Assembly: GCF_014639275.1 (NCBI RefSeq)
Contig: NZ_BMFW01000007.1
Span: 62,001 to 126,000 of the forward strand
DNA length: 64,000 bases
Direction: 5' to 3'
From: Arthrobacter liuii
GTDB taxonomy: Bacteria; Actinomycetota; Actinomycetes; Actinomycetales; Micrococcaceae
Shown piece after piece: positions 44,062 to 51,926 of this stretch (positions are counted from its first letter, which is position 1; the number at the start of each line of letters is the position of its first letter). The notes under the pieces are model-generated. The model was given only the letters and a program-made list of their open reading frames with translations. It did no database searches and was not told the origin of the DNA. Made by a program: the position numbers and the translations under genes.

Positions 44062-44846
44062 AACTCCTGGTAATCAATCCCAACATCAGCGCCGATGTCA
44101 CCGCACTGATCGAATCGGAGGCGGTCCGCTCAGCCTCCCCCGGCACCGAACTGCTGCTCCGCACGGCCGGCCATGGCGTCGAATACATCGAGACCCGCTT
44201 CGAATCCCTGGTGGCCGCCGGCGCGGTGGCCGAGATCATCGCCGAGCACACCCGGCCCGGCGCGGACCCGGTGGATGCCGTGGTGGTCGCTGCCTTCGGT
44301 GACCCCGGTGTGCCCGCCCTCAAGGAACTGGCGGACGTGCCCGTCATCGGCATCACCGAGGCCGCCCTGTGCGCAGCAGCCCTGCAGGGCCACCGCTTCT
44401 CCATCATCGCCATCTCAGACCGGATCAAACCCTGGTACCGCCAGTGCGTGGAGCGCTTCGGCCTGGCCGGCCGGCTGGCCTCCATCCGGTCCATCAACGA
44501 CTCGCTCACCAGCATTGCCTCGGTCCAGCAGGACTTTCGGGAAACCCTGTTGGCACTGAGCCGGCAGGCCGTGGCTGAGGACGGTGCCGACGTCGTCATC
44601 CTTGCCGGTGCCCCGCTGGCCGGCCTGGCCCGCGACCTTCGCGGCCAGATCCCTGTTCCCGTGGTGGACGGCATCTCCGCCGGCATCCGCATGGCCGAGG
44701 CAGTGGCCGCACTGCAGTCAGGACCGCACCGCGCCGGCGCCTTCGCCCCGCCGCCGGCCAAGGACCGAAAAGGCCTGTCCGGCAACCTGGACGCCGCCCT
44801 TGCCGCCCGCCAGCAACATGCCGGCACACCCCAACCCGCCGCTTAA
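44058..44846 (+). CDS. Asp/Glu/hydantoin racemase-fold protein lacking both catalytic cysteines
   Basis: A 262-residue protein of the Asp/Glu racemase superfamily. The N-terminus KLLVINPNISADVTALIE and VVAAFGDPGVPAL, VVDGISAGIRMAEAV clearly match hydantoin and allantoin racemases. In those enzymes two Cys act as acid/base, in CFGDPG and GCAG-like motifs. Here the aligned residues are Ala79 (AAFGDPG) and Gly184 (ILAGAP). Its remaining Cys105 and Cys130 are elsewhere. So the normal two-base racemase reaction is unlikely. The alignment is from memory. Overlaps the GntR gene by 4 bases. Confidence 0.78.
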   Translation: MKLLVINPNISADVTALIESEAVRSASPGTELLLRTAGHGVEYIETRFESLVAAGAVAEIIAEHTRPGADPVDAVVVAAFGDPGVPALKELADVPVIGITEAALCAAALQGHRFSIIAISDRIKPWYRQCVERFGLAGRLASIRSINDSLTSIASVQQDFRETLLALSRQAVAEDGADVVILAGAPLAGLARDLRGQIPVPVVDGISAGIRMAEAVAALQSGPHRAGAFAPPPAKDRKGLSGNLDAALAARQQHAGTPQPAA

Positions 44847-44876
44847 ACGGCCCCATCAAACCAAAGGAGGACACCG

Positions 44877-46307
44877 ATGTCCCGCCAGCCAGAACTTGTC
44901 ATTGCCAACGCCACCGTCGTGAACAGCCACGGCCGCCAGGAAGCCCACATCGCGGTGCACGACGGGCGGATTGCCGGCCTGGTCGACGCCGCCCAGCCGG
45001 TCCCCGCGGCGGACCGCACCATTGATGCCACGGGAAAACTCGTTATCCCCGGCGGCGTGGACGGACACTGCCATGTTGCCCAGGTGACCGGACGCTTCCG
45101 CACCCTCGACGACTACCGGACCACCTCCACGGCAGCATTGTGGGGCGGCACCACCACTATCATCGACTTCGGGATTCCCCGTGACGCCCAGGAAACTCCG
45201 CTCGCCGCCGTCCTGCACAAGAAGGAACTCGCCACTGAGTCCCGCTGCGACGTGGCCCTCCACGGCGCCGTGGTCAGCTGGGACGAAACGGTTCCGTGGC
45301 AGCTCGAGCAGCTGGCGGCGGAAGGCGTCCGCTCGGTGAAGATGTACACCACCAACCGCGGCACCACGATGGCCGACGGCGGCACGATCCTGAAGGTCAT
45401 GCGGGAAATGGTCCGGCTGGATGGACTGGCCTATATCCATGCCGAACACGATCCGATCATTACCGACTGCACCGAGCAGCAGGCCGAGGACGGCCGGATC
45501 GGCATCGAACACCTGCACCGGACCCGGCCAGAGCTGGCCGAGGAGATCTCCGTCAAGGAAACCCTGGCCATGGCCGAATACACCGGCGCGCCCGTCTACT
45601 TTGTCCACCAGTCCACGCCCGGCGCCGTGGACCTGGTATCACAGGCGCGGGAGCGCGGACTCCAGGCGTACTCCGAAACCTGCCCGCACTACGTCACCCT
45701 CGATGACTCCGTGTACGCCTCCACCTTCCCCGAGTGGTTCGCCTGCTGCCCGCCCATGCGGAGCCCGGAAACCGTGACGGCATTGAAGGAGCGCCTGGTG
45801 TCCGGCGCCATCCACACCATGTCCTCGGACCACTCCTGCTACGACCTGTCCCAGAAGCGCGAGCGCACCGATGACGTGCGCGCCATGCCGCACGGACTAC
45901 CCGGCGTGGAGACGCGGATGCCGGTCACCTTCACCGCAATGGCCTCCGCCGGAGCAACCGTGGAGCAGTTCGTCAGCGCCTTCGCCGCAGAACCTGCCCG
46001 GATCAACGCCATTCCCGGCAAGGGCCGCATCGCCGAAGGGTTCGACGCCGACCTGGTGGTTTTCGATCCCGCCGAGGAGCGCACGGTGAACGGCGCAGCC
46101 ATGCACATGGGAACGGACTTCTCACCCTTTGAGGGGAAGGCACTCACGGGCTGGCCCGCCGTCGTGGTTTCCAACGGGCGCGTGGTCCTGGACGCTGACG
46201 GCTTCCACGATCCCGGCGCCGTGGGCCGCTTCATCAACCGCAACGGCTTCCGGCAGCACCAGTCCGCCGCGTCCGAACCCACCCAACTGCCCGCCGCCGC
46301 CCTTTAG
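44877..46307 (+). CDS. Cyclic amidohydrolase (dihydropyrimidinase/hydantoinase/allantoinase type)
   Basis: A 476-residue metal-dependent hydrolase that opens cyclic amides. Metal ligands are all present: His64 and His66 (GHCHVAQ), carboxylated Lys155 (VKMYTT), His188 (YIHAEH), His244 (FVHQSTP) and Asp318 (SSDHS). GAGG is before the ATG. The neighbouring genes suggest a hydantoin-, imide- or related ring compound. No N-carbamoyl amidohydrolase is visible, so the ring-opened product is processed by the two racemase-fold proteins or elsewhere. Fairly specific family; the substrate is not. Confidence 0.9.
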   Translation: MSRQPELVIANATVVNSHGRQEAHIAVHDGRIAGLVDAAQPVPAADRTIDATGKLVIPGGVDGHCHVAQVTGRFRTLDDYRTTSTAALWGGTTTIIDFGIPRDAQETPLAAVLHKKELATESRCDVALHGAVVSWDETVPWQLEQLAAEGVRSVKMYTTNRGTTMADGGTILKVMREMVRLDGLAYIHAEHDPIITDCTEQQAEDGRIGIEHLHRTRPELAEEISVKETLAMAEYTGAPVYFVHQSTPGAVDLVSQARERGLQAYSETCPHYVTLDDSVYASTFPEWFACCPPMRSPETVTALKERLVSGAIHTMSSDHSCYDLSQKRERTDDVRAMPHGLPGVETRMPVTFTAMASAGATVEQFVSAFAAEPARINAIPGKGRIAEGFDADLVVFDPAEERTVNGAAMHMGTDFSPFEGKALTGWPAVVVSNGRVVLDADGFHDPGAVGRFINRNGFRQHQSAASEPTQLPAAAL

Positions 46308-46314
46308 GAGCCCA

Positions 46315-47040
46315 ATGCCTGCCACCACCCGCCCGCGCAGGATCGGCATGATCGTGCCGTCCTCCAACACCTGCCTGGAACCGCAGACCTACGGCATCCT
46401 GGCCGGCCGCACCGACGTCACGGTGCACTTCACCCGGATCCCGGTCACCCGGATCGCCCTGGATGACTCCTCGGACCGGCAATTCGACCCCGCCGTCATG
46501 CGCGAGGCGGCACAGTTGCTTTCGACGGCGGACGTGGACGTGATCGCCTGGAACGGCACGTCCGGCTCATGGCTGGGTTCGGCGCACGACCAGGAACTGG
46601 CCGACGGGATCACGGCCGCCACCGGCATTCCGGCCACCACTTCCACGCTGGCCTACCTCGAGGCGTTCCGGACGTTCGGCACCGAGCGGATCGGCCTCTT
46701 CACGCCCTATACCGCGGACGTGAACCACCAGGTCATCGCGTCCTATGAGCGTGAAGGCATCAAGACCGTGGACCACCGGGCACTGGGCCTGAGCGACAAC
46801 GAATCCTTTGCCCGGGTCACCGACGACGAGATGCGCCCGGGTTCAATGGAACTCGCCGCCGCGGCTCCCGATGCCCTGGTGTACCTGTGCACCAACCTCT
46901 ACGGCGCCAACATCACCGCGGAAATCGAGGACGCCACCGGGGTGCCGGTGCTGGACTCGGTGGCGGTCACCCTGTGGCACGCGCTGAGACTGGCAGGCGC
47001 GCCGCTGCTGGAGCCGCACTGGGGGCGGCTGCTGGGATAA
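46315..47040 (+). CDS. Arylmalonate decarboxylase/maleate isomerase-like protein with AMDase-type active site
   Basis: A 241-residue Asp/Glu racemase-superfamily protein. Maleate isomerases use two Cys; arylmalonate decarboxylase (AMDase) keeps only the second and has Gly-Thr-Ser at the first. Here the first site reads WNGTSG with Gly81-Thr82-Ser83, and the second is LCTNLYG with Cys192. So a cofactor-free decarboxylase of a malonate-like acid fits better than an isomerase. The N-terminus RIGMIVPSSNTCLEP is typical of the maleate isomerase branch. AGGAG overlapping the upstream stop is its ribosome-binding site. Last gene of the operon. Confidence 0.75.
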   Translation: MPATTRPRRIGMIVPSSNTCLEPQTYGILAGRTDVTVHFTRIPVTRIALDDSSDRQFDPAVMREAAQLLSTADVDVIAWNGTSGSWLGSAHDQELADGITAATGIPATTSTLAYLEAFRTFGTERIGLFTPYTADVNHQVIASYEREGIKTVDHRALGLSDNESFARVTDDEMRPGSMELAAAAPDALVYLCTNLYGANITAEIEDATGVPVLDSVAVTLWHALRLAGAPLLEPHWGRLLG

Positions 47041-47046
47041 CCGCCG

Positions 47047-47967
47047 CTACATCCGCAGGGTCAGGGCACCGGGCTCCATGGTCATGAGCACGTGCTTGCC
47101 CTGGCCCTCGTGGTCGCCGTCCAGCTGGTAGTCGTCGTTGTGCTCCAACGTGATCTCGACGCTCTTGCCCTGGAAGTACTCCACGGAAGTGTCCCTGTTC
47201 TTGCCCTTGCCGAGGATGCCGGCCAGCACGGACAGCCAGCCCAGCTTGCCGTGGTGGGGCGCCAGGACCGCGATGTCCAGCAAGCCGTCATCCATCTTCG
47301 CGTCGGGGAAGATCTCCAGGCCGCCCTGGACCTTCCCGCAGTTGCCCACCATCACGCTGCGGACACCCCGGTGCACCACGGACTTGCCGTCGATCAGCAC
47401 GGTCGCCTTGACCGGTTTGCCGGGGAGGTTCCGGATGCCGGCATCCACGTAGGCCAGCCAGCCCACTTTGTCCTTCAGGTCCTCGTTGGTGTCCGCCATG
47501 ATGGTGGCGTCGTAGCCCATGCCGGCCATGACCAGGAACAGCTGGTCCTTGTCGGGGTCGCTGCGGCGGGCGCGGACGACGTCGATCTTCCGCTCCGTTC
47601 CGATCAGCGCCCCGGCCATGGCGCCGTCGTAGTCAGTCACATCCATGCCCAGGTTGCGCGCCAGCAGGTTGCCCGTTCCGAGGGGCAGCAGGCCCATCGG
47701 GGTATCGCCGCCGGACAGGACCTCGGCGACGCACCGCACGGTGCCGTCGCCGCCGGCCGCGATGACGATGTCCGCGCCCTGGGCCAGCGCCTCCTTCGCC
47801 TGGCCAACCCCCGGATCCTCCTTGGTGGTCTCCAGCCAGATGGGCTCGCCCCAGCCGTTTTCCACACAGTGCTTGGCCACCAGGCCCCGCACGTCGATGT
47901 CCACCGGCTTGGCGGGATTGACGATGATGGCGGCGCGCTTGGGCGTAGCAGAGCTGTTGTCAGTCAT
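47047..47967 (-). CDS. Diacylglycerol/lipid kinase family protein
   Basis: A 306-residue DAGK-catalytic-domain protein. The nucleotide motif is IVIAAGGDGTVRCVAEVL, followed by MGLLPLGTGNLLARNLG; the C-terminal beta domain includes MDDGLLDIAVLAPHHG. It phosphorylates diacylglycerol or a related lipid, or acts as an actinobacterial sphingosine-kinase-like enzyme. Stops 6 bases from the convergent AMDase-like gene, so there is no room for a separate terminator. Confidence 0.9.
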   Translation of the reverse strand: MTDNSSATPKRAAIIVNPAKPVDIDVRGLVAKHCVENGWGEPIWLETTKEDPGVGQAKEALAQGADIVIAAGGDGTVRCVAEVLSGGDTPMGLLPLGTGNLLARNLGMDVTDYDGAMAGALIGTERKIDVVRARRSDPDKDQLFLVMAGMGYDATIMADTNEDLKDKVGWLAYVDAGIRNLPGKPVKATVLIDGKSVVHRGVRSVMVGNCGKVQGGLEIFPDAKMDDGLLDIAVLAPHHGKLGWLSVLAGILGKGKNRDTSVEYFQGKSVEITLEHNDDYQLDGDHEGQGKHVLMTMEPGALTLRM

Positions 47968-48039
47968 GGCGTCCTCTGATGGCGGATGGAAAGCAGGCTT
48001 CTGAAAGAAGGGTAACCCGGCACGGGGGCTGTTCCGCGC

Positions 48040-49413
48040 CTACAGTGCCTTGACCGCCCCGAGGACCTGGGCCAGGGAGTCCTTGGCGTCGCCGAACAGC
48101 AGCGAGGTCTGCGGTTCGTAAAGCAGGTCGTTTTCAATGCCGGCGAATCCGGGGCGCATGGACCGCTTCAGGAACACCACCTGCCGCGCCTCCGCCACTT
48201 CCAGGATGGGCATCCCGTAGATGGGCGACCCCGAGGAGGTCTTGGCGGCCGGGTTCACCACATCATTGGCACCCACTACCAGGGCCACATCCGTCGTCTT
48301 GAACTCCGCGTTGATCTCGCCCATCTCCTTGAGCGACTCATACGGCACGTTGGCCTCCGCCAGGAGCACGTTCATGTGCCCCGGCATGCGGCCGGCCACC
48401 GGATGGATGGCGAAATCCACCTCAATGCCCCGGGCCTCCAGGGCCAGGGCCAGTTCGGCAGCCGTGTGCTGGCCCTGTGCCACCGCCAGCCCGTAACCGG
48501 GAACGATGATCACCCGCTGGGCGTACCCCAGAAGGACTGCCACATCCTCCGCCGAGGACGAACGGACCGGACGCTCGCTCACGGCGGTGGACCCCGCCGT
48601 CGAACCCCCGCGGAATGCCCCGAACAGGATGCCCGCCACGCTCCGGCCCATGGCAGCCGCCATGGCCCGGGTGAGGATGGTGCCCGAGGCGCCCACCAGG
48701 GTGCCTGCCACCACCAGCAGAACGTTGCCCAGCACCAAGCCGGACGCCGCGACTGCCAGGCCGGTGAAGGCGTTCAGCAGCGAGATGACGATCGGCACGT
48801 CGGCGCCGCCCACGGGCAGCACCAGCAGGACACCGGCGGCAAGGCCCAGGAGGAGCAAGAGGACAGCGAGGAGCAGTGAACCGGTCAGGACCACTGCCAC
48901 GCCGGCAGCCACCGCGGCGAGCAGGACCAGGCCCATCACCACGGGAAGCCCGGGGAACACGACAGGCCGGGTGGTCATCAGTTCCTGCAGCTTGGCGAAG
49001 GTGACGCCTGAGCCGGCGAAGGAAACGGCACCGACCAGGAGCGTGAAAACGATGGCCACACGTACCCAAGGGTTGTCCGCATGCCCCAGTTCCAGGAGCG
49101 CCACCAAGGCAGCCGCGCCGCCACCCACCCCGTTGAACAGCGCCACCAACTGCGGCATCTGGGTCATGTTCACCCGGCGGGCCACCGGCGCCGCCACGGC
49201 AGAGCCAACCGCAATCGCGGCCAGGATCCAGGGGATGTTTTCCAGCCGGGAAGACAGGAACACGGTGACGACGGCGATCAGGGCGCCGAGTGCCCCCACC
49301 AGGTTTCCGCGGCGGGCCGTGCGGGGGGAGCTGAGCCGCCTCAGCGCAAGGATGAAGCAGATCGCCGCGGCCAGGTAGAGCAGTGACGTCCAGACGGGGT
49401 CAAGGAGGCTCAT
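48040..49413 (-). CDS. pntB: Proton-translocating NAD(P) transhydrogenase, beta subunit
   Basis: A 457-residue protein. The N-terminal ~260 residues hold about eight membrane helices (domain II); the C-terminal part is the NADP(H)-binding domain III with VAVLLGYAQRVIIVPGYGLAVAQGQH, DFAIHPVAGRMPGHMNVLLAEA and LVVGANDVVNPAA. The ATG at 49413 is used; the upstream open frame belongs to the overlapping gene. Overlaps pntAB by 4 bases. Moves hydride from NADH to NADP+ driven by the proton gradient, giving NADPH. Confidence 0.95.
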   Translation of the reverse strand: MSLLDPVWTSLLYLAAAICFILALRRLSSPRTARRGNLVGALGALIAVVTVFLSSRLENIPWILAAIAVGSAVAAPVARRVNMTQMPQLVALFNGVGGGAAALVALLELGHADNPWVRVAIVFTLLVGAVSFAGSGVTFAKLQELMTTRPVVFPGLPVVMGLVLLAAVAAGVAVVLTGSLLLAVLLLLLGLAAGVLLVLPVGGADVPIVISLLNAFTGLAVAASGLVLGNVLLVVAGTLVGASGTILTRAMAAAMGRSVAGILFGAFRGGSTAGSTAVSERPVRSSSAEDVAVLLGYAQRVIIVPGYGLAVAQGQHTAAELALALEARGIEVDFAIHPVAGRMPGHMNVLLAEANVPYESLKEMGEINAEFKTTDVALVVGANDVVNPAAKTSSGSPIYGMPILEVAEARQVVFLKRSMRPGFAGIENDLLYEPQTSLLFGDAKDSLAQVLGAVKAL

Positions 49414-49730
49414 TTGCCGCCTGCCTTGGGTCCGGCCGCGGTCCGGGCCGCGTCCTTCCTGGCGTGGAACATGTGCAGCATCCGGTCGGTCACCACGAAG
49501 CCCCCCACCAGGTTGGCGGTGGCAAGGACGACGGCGAGCAGCGCCACCGCCAGGACCCACGGGTCCGCTGCCTGCCCGGCGACAATGATGGCCCCCACCA
49601 GGATGATGCCGTGGATGGCGTTGGCGCCGGACATCAGGGGTGTGTGCAGGGTGCTGGAGACCTTGGACACCACCTCGAAGCCGACGAACACCGCCAGCAC
49701 CGTGACGGTTAGCAGGGCTATTCCGTCCAT
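49410..49730 (-). CDS. pntAB: Transhydrogenase alpha subunit, membrane part
   Basis: A 106-residue protein with three or four membrane helices (ALLTVTVLAVFVGFEVV; IHGIILVGAIIVAG; VLAVALLAVVLATANLVGGF), corresponding to the C-terminal membrane section of E. coli PntA. VTDRMLHMFHARK ends the last helix in typical fashion. The start overlaps the pntAA stop by one base. The split of alpha into two polypeptides is normal for many bacteria. Confidence 0.93.
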   Translation of the reverse strand: MDGIALLTVTVLAVFVGFEVVSKVSSTLHTPLMSGANAIHGIILVGAIIVAGQAADPWVLAVALLAVVLATANLVGGFVVTDRMLHMFHARKDAARTAAGPKAGGK

Positions 49731-50908
49731 CAAACCGCTCCTTCCTGCCGTGCGGCGGCCGCGGCGGTCCGGGCCCCGAGCAAATCCGCCGTGGGCTGGT
49801 GCCGCACAGCACCGGAGTGGGTGAGGCACGCACCTGCCACCACTTCGTCGTCGAAATCCAGGTTGAGCGCGCCGTCACGGACCAACAGGGCCAGCAGGTT
49901 TGCCACGTTCTTGGCGTAGAGGCGGGAGGCGTCCGATGCCATCGCGGAGGCGGGGTCCTTCAGGCCCACCAGGGTGATGTGCCCGGTTCCGTCGGCGGTG
50001 GGGATGGGGATGTCCCGGCCCGGAACGGAACCCTCCACGTTGCCGCCGGACTCGGCGGCGAGGTCGATGACCACCGATCCCGGCCGCATGCCCTGCACCA
50101 TCTCGCGGGTCACCAGGAGGGGTGCCGGCCGCCCGGGGACGGCCGCCGTCGTAATCAAGACGTCCGATTGCGCCACGTGGGGTGCCAGCAGCTGCCGCTG
50201 CCGGGTGCCGGCGTCGGAACTCAACTGCCGGGCATAGCCGCCGGCCGACTCCGCCGTCTCAAGGTCCAGCCGGACGAAGGTGCCGCCCATCGACGCGACC
50301 TCGTCAGCGGAGGCGGGGCGGATGTCGTTGGCGAAGACCCGCGCACCCAGGCGCTTGGCGGTGCCGATGGCCTGCAGCCCTGCCACGCCGGCGCCGAGCA
50401 CCAGGACGCGGGCCGGCGGGATGGTCCCTGCTGCCGTCATGTACAGCGGGAAGAACCGGGGCAGCCTGATGGCGGCTTCCAGGACGCAGCGGTACCCGGC
50501 CACCAGGGCCTGGGAGGTCAGGGCGTCGATGGACTGCGCGCGGGAAATGCGGGGCACCAGTTCCAGGGCGAAGGAGGTCACCCCGTTGTCCGCGAGCGCC
50601 TGCACGGCCGGCAGCTCGGACGACGGCGACGCGAGCCCCACCGTAATGGCTCCCCTTTTCAGGGACGCGGCGATGTGCGGGTCCAGCGGGCGGACATGGG
50701 CCAGGATGTCGATGGCGGCAAGGTCCAGTTCCGGGACGATGGTGGCGCCGGCCTCCTTGTAGCCGGCATCGGCGTGCCCGGCGCCGTCCCCCGCCCCGCT
50801 TTCCACCAGGACCTCCAGCCCCATCCCTGTCAGCTGCCTGGTGGTGTCCGGGGTGGCGGCCACACGCCGCTCGCCCGCCCGGCGTTCCCGCGGAATGCCC
50901 AGTTTCAC
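49730..50908 (-). CDS. pntAA: Transhydrogenase alpha subunit, NAD(H)-binding part
   Basis: A 392-residue soluble domain I, related to alanine dehydrogenase. N-terminus KLGIPRERRAGERRVAATPDT; NAD motif [23 protein letters not shown]; the RQD-loop region is present before it. A GTG start with GAGGAG 7 bases upstream. First gene of the pntAA-pntAB-pntB operon. Divergent from no gene; the next gene upstream (GntR) is in the same direction 168 bases away. Confidence 0.95.
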   Translation of the reverse strand: MKLGIPRERRAGERRVAATPDTTRQLTGMGLEVLVESGAGDGAGHADAGYKEAGATIVPELDLAAIDILAHVRPLDPHIAASLKRGAITVGLASPSSELPAVQALADNGVTSFALELVPRISRAQSIDALTSQALVAGYRCVLEAAIRLPRFFPLYMTAAGTIPPARVLVLGAGVAGLQAIGTAKRLGARVFANDIRPASADEVASMGGTFVRLDLETAESAGGYARQLSSDAGTRQRQLLAPHVAQSDVLITTAAVPGRPAPLLVTREMVQGMRPGSVVIDLAAESGGNVEGSVPGRDIPIPTADGTGHITLVGLKDPASAMASDASRLYAKNVANLLALLVRDGALNLDFDDEVVAGACLTHSGAVRHQPTADLLGARTAAAAARQEGAV

Positions 50909-51076
50909 CCGCCGACTCCTCTTCCTGACGAGCGCTGCAGCGGCTCTGCTGCACGCAGTTGGCTTGAGTCTAGAGCGCTGCGGGCCGCGGCGGGAGTAGC
51001 CAGCCGGGGGTGTGGATAACGATTCGCCTGTCAGCCCGTGTTCTACGCAACCGCGCGGCCGCGCGGAAGGCCGCGG

Positions 51077-51724
51077 CTATTTGTTGCTGGCGCGGATTGC
51101 GTCCGCGACGCTTTCAAGGTGGACGCGCATGGCTTCGGCCGCGGCATCGGCATCATGGGCACACACGGCATCGATGATGGCAAGGTGCTGCGGCAGCGAT
51201 ACGGCCGGCCGGCCGGGCTGGCGGGCCAGGCGGAACTGGAAGCGGACTGCCTGTCCGCGCAGCCGCTGGATGGTGGATGCGGCGGTCTTCTGCGCACTCA
51301 TGGCAATGATCTTCTCGTGCACCGCCTGGTTGCCTTCTGAGTAGGACTCGCGGTCTCCCCGGTCCACCGCGTCCTTCATCCTGGTGGCCAGGTCCTGCAG
51401 CTCGGTGATGTCGCTGTCGGTGGCCCGCTCGGCGGCCTTGCGGGCGCAGAGCGCCTCGAGTGCGGCCCGCACCTCGGTGATCTCGACCGCCTCCTCGACC
51501 GAGACGGAGCGCACCCTGGCTCCCCGGTTCTGGACCCGTTCCACGAGGCCCTCCACGCTCAGCTCCGAGAGTGCCACCCTGATGTTTCCACGGCTCGCCC
51601 CGTACTCGGCAGCGAGGTCGCCTTCCACGAGGCGCTGGTTGGGCACGAGTTCGCCGCTGACGATGGCGGTACGGAGCAGGTCCGCCAGTTCAGCGGCAGT
51701 GAGGGTCCGGCCCGTCCCATCCAT
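51077..51724 (-). CDS. GntR-family (FCD subgroup) regulator, probable regulator of ligJ-ligK
   Basis: A 215-residue protein. Helix-turn-helix: LLRTAIVSGELVPNQRLVEGDLA then YGASRGNIRVALSELSVEGLVER. Helical FCD effector domain with AVHEKIIAMS and ADAAAEAMRVHLESV. The ATG at 51724 is taken (GGAG three bases away); a TTG at 51739 is an alternative. It is divergent from ligJ with two similar dyad-like sites in the gap, so it probably controls both directions. Confidence 0.87.
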   Translation of the reverse strand: MDGTGRTLTAAELADLLRTAIVSGELVPNQRLVEGDLAAEYGASRGNIRVALSELSVEGLVERVQNRGARVRSVSVEEAVEITEVRAALEALCARKAAERATDSDITELQDLATRMKDAVDRGDRESYSEGNQAVHEKIIAMSAQKTAASTIQRLRGQAVRFQFRLARQPGRPAVSLPQHLAIIDAVCAHDADAAAEAMRVHLESVADAIRASNK

Positions 51725-51759
51725 GGTCTCCAAAGCCAACCATCTCCCTGTTCAGCCAG

Positions 51760-51778
51760 TTGCCAATTTTGCTGACAA
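51760..51778. promoter_or_regulatory. Putative GntR site 1 between GntR and ligJ
   Basis: TTGCCAATTTTGCTGACAA, an imperfect dyad. Its right half TTGCTGACAA recurs in site 2. It lies close to the GntR start. Confidence 0.45.
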
Positions 51779-51835
51779 TTTTCCGGATTCAGCGTACTCC
51801 AGACTCGCTTAGCGGGACCCATTCGCAAGCATTGA

Positions 51836-51857
51836 TTGTTAGCTATATTGCTGACAA
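51836..51857. promoter_or_regulatory. Putative GntR site 2 between GntR and ligJ
   Basis: Arms TTGTTAGC (51836-51843) and GCTGACAA (51850-51857), 7 of 8 complementary, AT centre. It holds a second copy of TTGCTGACAA (51848-51857) and lies about 70 bases upstream of ligJ. Confidence 0.5.
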
Positions 51858-51926
51858 CATTTGGCTGGGTGGTAATTCAGATAGAACGGCGCCGTTCGGG
51901 GGGCGCCCCTGCCAGGAGCAAACGCG

